DNA from: Hyphomicrobium sp.
GTDB taxonomy: Bacteria > Pseudomonadota > Alphaproteobacteria > Rhizobiales > Hyphomicrobiaceae
DNA length: 33,140 nt
NCBI GenBank assembly: GCA_022841965.1
Contig: JALHQM010000003.1
Span: 15,887 to 49,026, forward strand
Direction of reading: 5' to 3'
Part shown: positions 1-8,558 of the stretch, piece by piece
Layout: every line of letters begins with the position of its first letter
Numbering within the stretch: the first letter of the stretch is position 1
Notes under the pieces: model-generated
The model's database searches: none
Told to the model about the DNA's origin: nothing
Seen by the model: the letters and a program-made list of their open reading frames with translations, nothing else
Program-made: the position numbers and the translations under genes

Positions 1-720
1 CAGCCGCTCGTCAAAAGCCTTGGCAGTATTGACCGCATCCTGCCCGGTGAGACTATCGACGACGAGAAGCACTTCATGCGGGTTCGTGGCGGCTTTGACT
101 TGCGCCACCTCCTGCATCAGCTCTTCGTCGAGCGTGATGCGGCCGGCCGTATCGAGGATCACGACGTCGTAGCCGCCGAGCTTGGCAGCCGTCATGGCGC
201 GGTCGGCGATCTGCAACGGCGACTGCCCAGCGATGATCGGCAGCGTCGCAACCTGCGTTTGCTCGCCGAGCACGCGCAACTGCTCTTGCGCCGCCGGACG
301 CCGCGTATCGAGCGACGCCATCAAGACCTTCTTGCGGTCCCGGTTGGTGAGTCGGTAACCGATCTTGGCCGATGTCGTTGTCTTGCCCGAGCCCTGCAGG
401 CCGACCATCAGGATCGCGACCGGCGGCACGGCGTTCAGGTTGATCGGTTCGGCGTCCGAACCCAGAATGCGAACGAGTTCGTCGTTGACGATCTTCACGA
501 CCATCTGGCCGGGCGTCACCGATTTGACGACATCCGCGCCCACGGCCTTCGCCTTCACGGCTTCCGTGAAGTCTTTGACCACATCGAGCGCCACGTCCGC
601 CTCGAGCAGCGCGCGGCGCACCTCGCGCATCGCCTCCGCGACGTCGCTGTCGGTCAGCGCGCCACGGCCGCGAAGCTTGTCGAGAACACCGGACAACCGG
701 TCCGAAAGGCTTTGGAACAT
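1..720 (-). CDS. ffh: Signal recognition particle GTPase Ffh (N-terminal part, truncated by window edge)
   Basis: Translating leftward from the ATG at 720 gives an opening MFQSLSDRLSGVLDKLRG followed by an N-domain helical bundle. The P-loop GLQGSGKTTT lies near residues 108-117, which is diagnostic of the SRP54/Ffh GTPase. Ffh binds signal peptides and 4.5S RNA in the cytosol and docks ribosomes to FtsY at the membrane. Only 240 codons are present, covering the N domain and part of the G domain; the rest of the G domain and the methionine-rich M domain lie beyond position 1. The start is chosen because homology begins exactly at this methionine. Its receptor gene ftsY lies 3.5 kb away on the other strand. 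No 4.5S RNA gene was recognised in this window. Confidence 0.96.
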   Translation of the reverse strand, partial: MFQSLSDRLSGVLDKLRGRGALTDSDVAEAMREVRRALLEADVALDVVKDFTEAVKAKAVGADVVKSVTPGQMVVKIVNDELVRILGSDAEPINLNAVPPVAILMVGLQGSGKTTTSAKIGYRLTNRDRKKVLMASLDTRRPAAQEQLRVLGEQTQVATLPIIAGQSPLQIADRAMTAAKLGGYDVVILDTAGRITLDEELMQEVAQVKAATNPHEVLLVVDSLTGQDAVNTAKAFDERL

Positions 721-1126
721 CGAGAATCCCAGTGAACAAATAACGTTTGCACCCGAGAGCGCAACGCGCTGTCGGATGTTGACCTCCGGACGAGCACCCC
801 GAAGAATGCGGACCGGTCGGCGGCTCTGAGTGTCAGGGCCGGATTTCGGGCCGGACAATCGGGGAAGCAGCCCGCTCTGTCAACGGGAACCGGCACGGCC
901 CGGCGTCCAGTTTGCAATGTAGGCGCAACCGGAAAGTCCCTACGTTTCACGTGAGTCAGGACCCACTCCGCCGGCCATTCCCATGCGAAAGCCGCAATTT
1001 TCCCGTTATGAACTGGGTCAGCCCGAGCGTCGAGCATTGCCCCGGGCGCTCAGACCACGATAGCTATCGACCAAAATGACGTGGCGCACGGATTATTGCC
1101 CTGCAGCGCACGCCCCGGGGGGAACG
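721..1126. other. Intergenic region between divergent ffh and EF-hand lipoprotein gene
   Basis: These 406 bp must hold the promoters of both flanking divergent genes. Open frames here are short and look like chance frames in GC-rich DNA. The only clear structure is a perfect 12-bp palindrome, CGATAGCTATCG, at 1058-1069. I looked for the conserved core of a 4.5S SRP RNA and did not find it. Confidence 0.6.
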
Positions 1127-1660
1127 ATGACACTTTGGCTCTCACAAAAGCCCATGCCCCTGGCGCTCACGATCAGCCTCGTGGCCTTTTTCGGCGGTTG
1201 CAGCTCCATGCCATCCCTGACGGGCGGCGGCTCCCCCTTTAGCTCCGGGTCAGGCGTCGATCGCACGTTCATCGGCGCCGCCCAAACTTGGGATTTCGAC
1301 AAAAACGGCTCGGTCACCTGCGACGAGTGGAAAAACTACGTCACCACCCTCCTGCGCGAATCTGACGGCGACGGCGATGGCGCGCTCGTCGACGCCGAAT
1401 TCCAACAGATGGCCAAAACCGACCAGCTCTTCACCGTCGCCGACCGCGCCTACTACGACGCGAACGGAGACGGCAAAGTTACCGTCGAAGAAATGACCGG
1501 CAAACAAAACGTCGCGTTTAAACAGCTCGACAAGAACGGTGACTGCAGCATCGATCGCAACGAATCCGTGCGCATCTTGCAAGTCGATGCGCCGAAAGGC
1601 GGCACCGCCCCCAACACCGACCAGCAAGGGCCTGGCCGGCAAGGCGGCGGCGGATACTGA
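1127..1660 (+). CDS. Putative lipoprotein with four EF-hand-like calcium-binding motifs
   Basis: The 177-aa product begins with a hydrophobic signal segment ending in a lipobox-like FFGGC (Cys about residue 25), so it is probably an exported lipoprotein. The mature part carries four EF-hand loop-like segments: DFDKNGSVTCDEW, DGDGDGALVDAEF, DANGDGKVTVEEM and DKNGDCSIDRNES. The tail is rich in Gly, Gln and Pro. The ATG at 1127 is preferred because a GGGGGGA ribosome site sits just upstream; an ATG at 1076 would add a non-signal-like N-terminus, and an ATG at 1154 is also possible. Its stop TGA abuts the stop of the convergent sugar dehydrogenase. A role in calcium binding or signalling is inferred from the motifs; no specific function is known. 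Confidence 0.82.
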   Translation: MTLWLSQKPMPLALTISLVAFFGGCSSMPSLTGGGSPFSSGSGVDRTFIGAAQTWDFDKNGSVTCDEWKNYVTTLLRESDGDGDGALVDAEFQQMAKTDQLFTVADRAYYDANGDGKVTVEEMTGKQNVAFKQLDKNGDCSIDRNESVRILQVDAPKGGTAPNTDQQGPGRQGGGGY

Positions 1661-2815
1661 TCAGGGCGCGGGCGTCAGTCGCAAAATCTGTCCATCGCGC
1701 GCATCGTCTGTCAGGAGCCACAACGCACCATCAGGCCCCTGACGCACATCGCGAATGCGCTGTTCCAGATCCTGCAGCAACGTCTCCTCGGCGACCACCG
1801 CGCCGTCCTTTAAAACCAACCGAGCCAATTGCGCGCCCCTCAGCCCACCAACGAACATATTGCCCTTCCACTCAGGAAACAGGTCACCCGAATAAATCGC
1901 AAGCCCCGACGTCGCGATCGACGGAACCCAATAATAGACCGGCTGTTCCAGACCTTCTTTCGCCGTCACACCGATGGCCCCGCCGAAATACTCGTTCGAA
2001 TAGCTGATCACCGGCCAACCATAGTTCCGGCCTTGCAGCGGACGGTTCAACTCGTCGCCACCACGCGCGCCGTGTTCCACCGTCCACAGCTGCCCCGTTG
2101 CGCGATCAATCGCCGCGCCTTGAATATTGCGATGCCCTATCGACCAGATTTTCGCATCCCAATCCGGCTGGGCGGGTGTCACAGCAGCCGCCGCTCCATC
2201 GGGCTTCAGTTTGATGACCTTACCGATCAACGAATTGGGCTTCTGCACCTCCTCACGCGCATTCCCACGGTCACCCGTCGTCACGAAGAGAGATCCATCC
2301 GACGCCCAAACCAGCCGCGATCCAAAGTGACTGGTCGAGCCTTCGATCGCCGGCTGCTGTTGAAAAATGGTGGCGACGCCCTCCAGTGTGCCACCCCCCG
2401 CCGTGTCGAGCACAAGTCGCCCGCGCGCCACCGCCGTTGCCGCTGCCCCGCCCTCACGCGGTTCCGAGTACGACACGTAGATGTCTCCGCCGGTCTCCCC
2501 AAAATCGTTCGCCAGCAGCACGTCGAGAAGCCCGCCTTGCCCTTTCGCAAACACCTCCGGCACCCCGCCGATCGCCGGCCCGGCCTTGCCGGCTTTGCTC
2601 ACGATCCGGAGCCGTCCCGGCTTCTCTGTCACCAGGATCCGCCCGTCTGGCAGAAATTGCATGCCCCAAGGATTGGCGAGCCCGCCGGCAAAACGCTCCA
2701 CGCTCACGCGGCTTGGTTGATCTGGCGGCGGCGCATCCGTCTGCGCCCCGGCAGCTGGGCCCGCGAATGCGGCTAAAGCAACTGCAAAAACGGGCGGAAA
2801 GCGAACAGGGCGCAT
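1661..2815 (-). CDS. PQQ-dependent sugar (glucose/sorbosone-type) dehydrogenase, periplasmic
   Basis: The 384-aa protein has a Sec signal peptide ending near AGPAAGA (residue 24) and then a six-bladed soluble glucose dehydrogenase fold. Family signatures are visible: LANPWGMQFLPDGRILVTEK, TTGDRGN, SIGHRNIQG, EHGARGGDELN and GRNYGWPVISY. This matches the YliI/Asd-type aldose sugar dehydrogenases, which oxidise sugars in the periplasm with PQQ and bind Ca2+. No PQQ biosynthesis gene is in the window, so the cofactor source is unknown. The ATG at 2815 places the signal peptide correctly. The gene is divergent from dapF (135 bp between starts) and abuts the EF-hand lipoprotein gene at its 3' end. 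The exact substrate cannot be read from sequence. Confidence 0.93.
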   Translation of the reverse strand: MRPVRFPPVFAVALAAFAGPAAGAQTDAPPPDQPSRVSVERFAGGLANPWGMQFLPDGRILVTEKPGRLRIVSKAGKAGPAIGGVPEVFAKGQGGLLDVLLANDFGETGGDIYVSYSEPREGGAAATAVARGRLVLDTAGGGTLEGVATIFQQQPAIEGSTSHFGSRLVWASDGSLFVTTGDRGNAREEVQKPNSLIGKVIKLKPDGAAAAVTPAQPDWDAKIWSIGHRNIQGAAIDRATGQLWTVEHGARGGDELNRPLQGRNYGWPVISYSNEYFGGAIGVTAKEGLEQPVYYWVPSIATSGLAIYSGDLFPEWKGNMFVGGLRGAQLARLVLKDGAVVAEETLLQDLEQRIRDVRQGPDGALWLLTDDARDGQILRLTPAP

Positions 2816-2950
2816 CTAAATCTCCAGTTTTTCGTGGATGGATTTGTCCGATAAATAGGGAGCGGCCGACCATCAAACAACCGCGGCTTGGTCCGCAACC
2901 GGGACGCCGCGGCATTTGTCTTTTAGGCACCGCTCGGCCATATAACCCCT

Positions 2951-3832
2951 ATGAGCGAACCCGCCACCCGCGCCCCTCAGGCGCTCAACTTCCACAAGAT
3001 GAACGGTCTCGGCAACGAGATCGTCGTTGTCGATCTGCGTAGCTCGACAACCCAGATCACACCCGCCGACGTCCGCGCCGTGGCCGCGTCACCCCGCTCA
3101 CACTTCGATCAGATGATGGTGCTGTGTCCACCGCGCACGGCCGGCACGGTCGCATTCGTCACGATCTTCAACACCGACGGTTCGGAAAGCGCCGCGTGCG
3201 GCAACGGCACCCGCTGCATCGCGTGGCTCGAGAGCCAAAAGACCGGCCGCCCCAATCTGCGTTTTGAAACAATGGCCGGCCTCCTCGATGTCGCCGTTGA
3301 AAGCATCGACCGCATTACTGTCGACATGGGCGAACCACGCTTTGCCTGGAATGAAATCCCCTTGTCCGAACCCTTCCATGACACCCGTGGCATTGAACTC
3401 CAGATCGGCCCCATCGACGCGCCCATTCTGCATTCGCCCTCGGTCGTCAACGTAGGCAATCCCCATGCGATCTTCTGGGTCGACGATGTCGATGCACATG
3501 ACCTCGCCCGCTTCGGACCGCTGCTCGAAAATCATCCGATCTTCCCCGAGCGCGCCAACATTTCGCTGGCCCAGGTCCGCTCGCGCTCCGACATCAAACT
3601 GCGCGTCTGGGAGCGCGGCACCGGCCTCACCCAGGCCTGTGGCACCGCCGCCTGCGCCGCCGCCGTGACAGCCATGCGCAAAAAACTTGTCGACCGAACC
3701 GTTGCCGTGCATCTGCCCGGCGGAGTCCTCAGCGTCACCTGGACTGAAGGCAACCGCATTCTGATGACAGGCCCGGTTGAATGGGAATATGAAGACCGTT
3801 GGACCCGCTCGCCAGCTGCCACCGGCACATGA
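2951..3832 (+). CDS. dapF: Diaminopimelate epimerase
   Basis: The 293-aa enzyme interconverts LL- and meso-diaminopimelate in lysine and peptidoglycan synthesis. Both halves of the pseudo-dimeric active site are present: Cys83 in [10 protein letters not shown] and Cys230 in [13 protein letters not shown]. The N-terminal signature [11 protein letters not shown] is intact. The length is normal for alphaproteobacteria. The first ~12 residues before the conserved [10 protein letters not shown] are variable, so the ATG at 2951 is likely but not certain. In many Hyphomicrobiales dapF is followed by mtaB and ftsY; here ftsY follows after a 422-bp gap with no recognisable mtaB. Confidence 0.97.
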   Translation: MSEPATRAPQALNFHKMNGLGNEIVVVDLRSSTTQITPADVRAVAASPRSHFDQMMVLCPPRTAGTVAFVTIFNTDGSESAACGNGTRCIAWLESQKTGRPNLRFETMAGLLDVAVESIDRITVDMGEPRFAWNEIPLSEPFHDTRGIELQIGPIDAPILHSPSVVNVGNPHAIFWVDDVDAHDLARFGPLLENHPIFPERANISLAQVRSRSDIKLRVWERGTGLTQACGTAACAAAVTAMRKKLVDRTVAVHLPGGVLSVTWTEGNRILMTGPVEWEYEDRWTRSPAATGT

Positions 3833-4254
3833 TACCCCGACATCATGACTGAGCTGAACAGCGCAACTCGATCTATGCCAAGACCCAAAGGCTCAAGTGC
3901 TGTCACGCGGCCGGTCATCAGGGCGTGCGATCTCATTTGCCGCGATATGTCTAGCGTTTGGTCTCGTCCGGGCAGGCCGCCGGCTCGAATGCCGCAGCGT
4001 TCCGGAAAGATCGTCATGGCGCCCGCCGCGCGTTTGCCCCAGGAAGGTTGCAGCGGCTTGGACGCAAAGTTTGCGCCGCAAATCACTCAGTGTCGCGACG
4101 TCAAAGTTGAACGCACTAGAACGGGGCAGATGCCAAAAATCGATAAGTGGGCCCTAGACCGTCCGCGACATGCGGGTGTCATCATGAACGGCAACAGAGT
4201 GGGTCATACCCGGAAGATGCCGGCCACAGCACGGTCGAATGTCGAGGTCAGGGC
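3833..4254 (+). other. Spacer between dapF and ftsY with no recognised gene
   Basis: This stretch lies where a tRNA methylthiotransferase gene (mtaB) is often found. A 138-codon open frame runs from an ATG at 3845, 12 nt after the dapF stop, to a TGA at 4256-4258 that overlaps the ftsY GTG start (GTGA). Its translation is rich in Arg and Pro, has no domain I recognise and none of the radical-SAM CxxxCxxC motif of MtaB. Codon use looks less biased than in the neighbours. I consider it probably non-coding, though the GTGA overlap leaves room for a coupled leader or a small gene. The ftsY promoter, if separate, would lie here. Confidence 0.5.
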
Positions 4255-5388
4255 GTGACGGAAGAGGTCCACAAGAAAAAGGCTGGATTGTTCGGACGCT
4301 TGTTTGGCAGCAAGAGCGACGCTCCGCAGCCCGCGCCCGATTCCGTTCCAGAGCACCTTTCGCCGGAAACCGTCGTTGTGGATTCTGCCGCAACCGTCGC
4401 ACGCGATGTTGCCGAACCTGCCCCTGCTGAAACCCCATTCGCCGCCCCCGCGCCACCAGCCGAACCGGACGCGCCGAAAAGCTGGTTCCAACGCTTAAAG
4501 TCGGGTCTGACGCGCACATCGTCCAAACTCACCGACGGCATCACCGGCCTTTTCACGAAGCGTAAGCTCGACGGAGCCACGCTGGAAGACTTGGAAGATC
4601 TGCTCATTCAGGCCGATCTGGGCGTCGAAACCGCCGGCCGGATCATTGAACGCATCGCCAAGGGCCGCTTTGAAAAAGGAATCTCTGCCGACGACGTTCG
4701 CGAGATCCTCGCCTCCGAAGTCGAAACCGTTCTAGGCCCCGTCGCCAAACCTTTGCAGATCTCCGCCAGCAACCGCCCGCACGTCATCCTCGTCGTCGGC
4801 GTCAACGGTGGCGGCAAAACCACCACCATTGGCAAGTTGGCCGCCCGCTTCAAAGCGGAGGGCAGGTCGGTGATGCTCGCCGCTGGCGATACCTTCCGTG
4901 CCGCCGCCATCGATCAGTTGAAAGTGTGGGGCGAACGCACCGGCTGCCAGGTTGTGTCGTCGGCCGTCGGCTCGGATGCGTCCGGCCTCGCCTACGAAGC
5001 ACTTAAGACAGCGAAGGACACAGGCGTTGACGTGCTCATCATTGATACGGCCGGCCGCCTCCAGAATAAGCAAGCGCTCATGGAAGAGCTCGAAAAAGTA
5101 ACGCGCGTACTGAAAAAGCTCGATCCGGAGGCACCGCACGATGTTCTCCTTGTTCTTGACGCGACCACCGGCCAGAACGCGCTGCAGCAGGTCGAAATTT
5201 TCGGCAAGCGGGCCGGCGTCACGGGGCTGGTCATGACGAAGCTAGACGGAACGGCCCGCGGCGGTATCCTCGTCGCGATCGCCGCCAAATATCAGCTGCC
5301 CGTCCACGCGATCGGTGTCGGCGAGGGGATCGACGATCTCCAGCCGTTCCAGGCGCGCGACTTTGCCAACGCCATTGCCGGATCCTAA
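4255..5388 (+). CDS. ftsY: Signal recognition particle receptor FtsY
   Basis: FtsY is the membrane-associated GTPase that receives SRP-ribosome complexes and passes them to the translocon. The 377-aa protein has a short basic amphipathic start (KKKAGLFGRLFG), an acidic, Pro/Ala-rich linker to about residue 75, then the NG domain. Motifs are G1 GVNGGGKTTT (about 182-190), DTFRAAA, DTAGR (about 264-268), TKLDGTARGG and a C-terminal GIDDLQPF. GTG 4255 is chosen because GAGG lies just upstream and the lipid-binding helix follows directly; an in-frame ATG at 4147 would add 36 residues of unlikely sequence. It is followed after 6 bp by yciB, so it probably forms an operon with both yciB copies. Confidence 0.96.
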   Translation: MTEEVHKKKAGLFGRLFGSKSDAPQPAPDSVPEHLSPETVVVDSAATVARDVAEPAPAETPFAAPAPPAEPDAPKSWFQRLKSGLTRTSSKLTDGITGLFTKRKLDGATLEDLEDLLIQADLGVETAGRIIERIAKGRFEKGISADDVREILASEVETVLGPVAKPLQISASNRPHVILVVGVNGGGKTTTIGKLAARFKAEGRSVMLAAGDTFRAAAIDQLKVWGERTGCQVVSSAVGSDASGLAYEALKTAKDTGVDVLIIDTAGRLQNKQALMEELEKVTRVLKKLDPEAPHDVLLVLDATTGQNALQQVEIFGKRAGVTGLVMTKLDGTARGGILVAIAAKYQLPVHAIGVGEGIDDLQPFQARDFANAIAGS

Positions 5389-5394
5389 CGTCCC

Positions 5395-6150
5395 ATGATC
5401 AGCGCGCCCCAAACCGATCCGTCTTCGACCAAACGCAAGCGGCGGTTCTTTCCCTTCAATGCCGAACAGACCATCAACATACTGAGCGAATTCGGCCCGC
5501 TGGCGACGATGTTTATCGTCAACGCCATCTTCGACATCAACACCGGCACTTGGGCGCTGATCCTGAGCACCATGCTCGCGATCGCCGTTATGTTCTACAT
5601 GTTCGGCCGCCCGCCGGTCTTCCCGCTCATCGCCTCGACCGTCACCATCGTATTCGGCGCCTTGACCATTATCACCGGCGATCCGATGTGGGTTCAGATC
5701 AAGGTGACGATCTTCAACGCCATGTTCGCGTTGTTCCTATTCATCGGCCTCTGGCTCGACCGGAACTTTTTCGAATACATATTCGGCAAGACGTTCCACT
5801 ACACCAAGCAGGGCTGGAACATTTTCACACGCAGCTTCGCTTGGTTCTTTGTCATGACAGCGGTGCTGAACGAAGTCGTCCGGCTGACCTTTCACGATAC
5901 CCAGATCTACAACGTGTTCGGCCACGAAATGAGTGGTGTGAACATCTGGATCGCCTTCAAGATTGCTATTATCATGCCCATGAGCGGGCTCTACGCGTGG
6001 TTGCTGACCCGTTGGATGCAGCGTCACCATCTGCCAATTTCCGACGAGGACGGCGCCACTGCGTCCGTGGCCGCAGCCGCCGCGACCGCCCAACCGATCG
6101 CTGAACACATCAAACGGACCACGCACCACGGCGCCGACCCCCACGCCTAA
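5395..6150 (+). CDS. YciB/IspZ-family inner-membrane septation protein, first copy (long form)
   Basis: The 251-aa polytopic protein shows the YciB/IspZ pattern: an N-terminal EFGPLATMFIVNA segment, about five hydrophobic helices, and the signatures NFFEYIFGK, TKQGWNIFTRSFAWFF and AVLNEVVR. Members of this family sit in the inner membrane; IspZ of Shigella is needed for normal septation, and YciB of E. coli is linked to envelope integrity. Compared with the second copy it has an insertion in the last periplasmic or loop segment (HDTQIYNVFGHEMSGVN) and an Ala-rich, basic cytosolic tail of about 45 residues. It starts 6 bp after ftsY and ends 18 bp before its paralogue, suggesting one transcript. 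Confidence 0.9.
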   Translation: MISAPQTDPSSTKRKRRFFPFNAEQTINILSEFGPLATMFIVNAIFDINTGTWALILSTMLAIAVMFYMFGRPPVFPLIASTVTIVFGALTIITGDPMWVQIKVTIFNAMFALFLFIGLWLDRNFFEYIFGKTFHYTKQGWNIFTRSFAWFFVMTAVLNEVVRLTFHDTQIYNVFGHEMSGVNIWIAFKIAIIMPMSGLYAWLLTRWMQRHHLPISDEDGATASVAAAAATAQPIAEHIKRTTHHGADPHA

Positions 6151-6168
6151 ATCTCGAGAAAGGCCGCG

Positions 6169-6768
6169 ATGACCGATCAGGAATCAGCCAACGAGGATCG
6201 GCCGCAAAAGGGCGAGCCCGAAATCGATCCGCAGCAGCTCTGGAAGTTGCTCGTCGAGCTCGGACCGCTCATTGTGTTTTTCATCGTGAATTCGCGCGCT
6301 GGCATCTTTTGGGGAACCGGCGTTCTGATCGCGGCCACCGCGGTTTCGGTTATCGCCTCCCGCATTATGTTCGGCAAACTCGCCATCATGCCGCTTGTCT
6401 CAGCGTTCTTCGTGATCATTTTCGGTGGGCTCACACTTTGGCTTGAAGACGACCTCTTCATCAAATTGAAGCCAACCATCGTAAACCTGATTTTCGCATC
6501 CGTTCTTCTGGGCGGCCTATTCTTCGGCCAGTCTCTCCTGCGCCATCTCTTCGGTGAAGTTTTCAAACTCACCGAGGAAGGCTGGCGTCAACTGACCCTC
6601 AGATGGGGCCTATTCTTTATCGCGCTGGCCGTTCTCAACGAGATTGTCTGGCGCAATTTTCCGACCGATACTTGGGTCAGTTTCAAGGTGTTCGGCATAA
6701 TGCCCCTTACGATGATATTCGGTATAGCGCAGATGGGGCTGCTCAAAACCCACGAGCTCAAAGACTAG
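6169..6768 (+). CDS. YciB/IspZ-family inner-membrane septation protein, second copy (canonical length)
   Basis: At 199 aa this matches the usual length of YciB/IspZ. It has the canonical [15 protein letters not shown] start, five predicted hydrophobic helices, and the signatures [14 protein letters not shown] and [11 protein letters not shown]. It is clearly homologous to the gene just upstream, but the two differ at most positions, so the duplication is old or one copy was acquired. The spacer is 18 bp with a GAGAAAGG ribosome site, so the two are probably co-translated from the ftsY transcript. By sequence this copy looks like the orthologue of standard ispZ; the upstream one is the divergent form. 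Confidence 0.93.
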   Translation: MTDQESANEDRPQKGEPEIDPQQLWKLLVELGPLIVFFIVNSRAGIFWGTGVLIAATAVSVIASRIMFGKLAIMPLVSAFFVIIFGGLTLWLEDDLFIKLKPTIVNLIFASVLLGGLFFGQSLLRHLFGEVFKLTEEGWRQLTLRWGLFFIALAVLNEIVWRNFPTDTWVSFKVFGIMPLTMIFGIAQMGLLKTHELKD

Positions 6769-6955
6769 ATCGCTCAGCTTTTCAGAACGCGCAAAAGCAC
6801 AAGCTTCAGATCGGTTCGATCGTTTACGGATCATTCACACCAACCGACTTTTTGGTGGACGGTGTGTTCGAACTACTATTTTCTACAAATCGTGGACAGT
6901 ATGTTATCAAACTGGCAAACAGTGTTTATCTGCTGTGTCCGCTCAGAGATATTCC

Positions 6956-7453
6956 ATGAACGTGCAAGCAATGGCGAAAGATCCTCAAACAGCACAAGCT
7001 TCGTCGAACGAGCTCGACAGGTCACCGATTCATCTGCTGCATCGTGCAGGTCAGTGTGCTGCGGATATATTCCAGGTTGAGATGGGTCTGGACGATTTGA
7101 CCCCGCGCCAGTACGCGGTTCTACTGACCGTGTCGCAAAACGAAGGTCTCAGCCAAACTCAACTGGTCGAGCGAACAGGGATCGACCGCTCGACATTAGC
7201 CGACATCGTCCGGCGTATGCTGAAAAAGGGCCTCCTCAGCCGCCGCCGCACGCGCGAGGATGCCCGCGCCTATGCGGTTCGGCTGACGGATGACGGTTGG
7301 AAATCCCTGCGCACGGCTGACCCCGTCGCCCGCCGTGTCGACGAGCGGATGTTGTCCGCCCTACCTGCCGCCCAGCGAGAACGCTTTTTGTCCGATCTCG
7401 GAACAATCGTCACGGCGCTAGGCAAAATTCGCGATAACCCACCGGCGGGTTGA
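6956..7453 (+). CDS. MarR-family transcriptional regulator
   Basis: The 165-aa protein has the MarR winged-helix layout. There is an N-terminal dimer helix, the sequence DLTPRQYAVLLTVSQNEGLS, a recognition helix region GIDRSTLADIVRRMLKKGLL, and the wing SRRRTREDARAYAVRLT. It is expected to be a dimeric DNA-binding regulator responding to small aromatic or oxidative ligands; the target is unknown. ATG 6956 is preferred; an in-frame GTG at 6935 and an ATG at 6971 are alternatives. Just upstream are two imperfect direct repeats starting ACAGT at 6896 and 6919, which could be an autoregulatory site. It ends at a strong terminator shared with the convergent asd gene. Confidence 0.92.
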   Translation: MNVQAMAKDPQTAQASSNELDRSPIHLLHRAGQCAADIFQVEMGLDDLTPRQYAVLLTVSQNEGLSQTQLVERTGIDRSTLADIVRRMLKKGLLSRRRTREDARAYAVRLTDDGWKSLRTADPVARRVDERMLSALPAAQRERFLSDLGTIVTALGKIRDNPPAG

Positions 7454-7476
7454 AGACGGGAACGGCCCGAAAATGA

Positions 7477-7504
7477 AAACCGCCGGTCTCGCGACCGGCG
7501 GTTT
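7477..7504. terminator. Bidirectional rho-independent terminator between marR-type gene and asd
   Basis: A perfect 12-bp stem (AAACCGCCGGTC / GACCGGCGGTTT) closes a TCGC tetraloop. The stem ends in A3 on one side and T3 on the other. The hairpin lies 23 bp after the marR-type stop and 25 bp after the asd stop, so it can serve both convergent genes. Confidence 0.9.
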
Positions 7505-7529
7505 GTTGTTTCGCCCAACCGCTGAACCG

Positions 7530-8558
7530 TTAGGCCGCCGACTTCAGCAAATTCTGCTCAATCATTGATTCCGCGATCTGCACCGCATTAAGTGCCGCGC
7601 CCTTGAGGAGGTTGTCGGAAACGATCCACAGCGCCAGCCCGTTCTCAACTGTCGCATCCTCGCGAATCCGCGAGACAAAGGTCGAGAACTCGCCCGCCGC
7701 TTCCACCGGCGTCGTGTAGCCGCCGGGCTCACGCTTGTCGACGACCAGGATACCCGGTGCATGTCGCAGAATTTCGCGGGCTTCCTCGGCGCTGATCGGG
7801 TTCTCAAACTCGATGTTCACCGATTCAGAATGCCCCACGAAAACCGGCACCCGCACACATGTTGCGGTCAGGCGGATTTTGGGATCGAGGATCTTCTTCG
7901 TCTCCGCCAGCATCTTCCATTCCTCTTTCGTGTAGCCGTCTTCCATGAAGACATCGATGTGAGGAATGCAATTGAACGCGATCTGCTTGCTGAACTTCTT
8001 CGGCTCAACCTCGGTGCCTGGCACGTACTTGGCCTTGGTCTGCTGCCAGAGTTCGTCCATCGCGTCCTTGCCGGCGCCGGAAACGGACTGATAGGTCGAA
8101 ACAACCACGCGCGTGATCTTGGCGGCGTCATGCAACGGCTTTAGCGCGACCACCAGCTGTGCCGTCGAGCAATTCGGGTTCGCGATGATATTCTTCTTCG
8201 TGTATCCGCGGATCGCATGCGCATTCACCTCTGGCACGATCAGCGGCACGTCTTGGTCATACCGCCAGCATGACGAGTTATCGATCACGACGCAGCCCTT
8301 GGCGCCGATCCGCGGTGCCCACTCCTTGGCCACACCGGACCCAGCCGACATGAGGCAAATATCGACCTTCGAAAAATCAAACTGTTCCAGATCCTGGCAT
8401 TTGAGCGTCTTGTCGCCGTAGGAGACCTCGGTGCCAACCGATCGCCGCGACGCCAGCGCGTGAATTTCGCTGATCGGAAACCGGCGCTCGACCAACACGT
8501 TCATCATTTCCCGGCCCACATTCCCAGTGGCGCCGATGACGGCAATTCTATAGCCCAT
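7530..8558 (-). CDS. asd: Aspartate-semialdehyde dehydrogenase
   Basis: This 342-aa enzyme reduces aspartyl phosphate to aspartate semialdehyde with NADPH, the branch point to lysine/DAP, threonine and methionine. The Rossmann start is IAVIGATGNVGREM. The catalytic Cys130 sits in IIANPNCSTAQ, and the substrate-binding His lies in VFVGHSESVN. The length and the Lys-rich insert match the Gram-negative/alphaproteobacterial form. The ATG at 8558 begins two codons before the Rossmann strand, which leaves little doubt about the start. It is transcribed alone and faces the MarR-type gene over a shared terminator. dapF and dapB elsewhere in the window act in the same pathway. Confidence 0.97.
   Translation of the reverse strand: MGYRIAVIGATGNVGREMMNVLVERRFPISEIHALASRRSVGTEVSYGDKTLKCQDLEQFDFSKVDICLMSAGSGVAKEWAPRIGAKGCVVIDNSSCWRYDQDVPLIVPEVNAHAIRGYTKKNIIANPNCSTAQLVVALKPLHDAAKITRVVVSTYQSVSGAGKDAMDELWQQTKAKYVPGTEVEPKKFSKQIAFNCIPHIDVFMEDGYTKEEWKMLAETKKILDPKIRLTATCVRVPVFVGHSESVNIEFENPISAEEAREILRHAPGILVVDKREPGGYTTPVEAAGEFSTFVSRIREDATVENGLALWIVSDNLLKGAALNAVQIAESMIEQNLLKSAA

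Noticed and set aside
721..1126. Search for the 4.5S SRP RNA gene near ffh
   Set aside because: The conserved core (GGTCAGGTCCGGAAGGAAGCA-like region) was not found.
1829..2776. A 315-codon plus-strand open frame across the sugar dehydrogenase gene
   Set aside because: Arg/His/Pro-rich translation without domains, opposite a gene with several family signatures.
3845..4258. 138-codon frame between dapF and ftsY, first considered as a remnant of mtaB or a new gene
   Set aside because: No MtaB motif and no domain; weak codon bias. Kept as an uncertain spacer feature and a finding rather than called as a gene.
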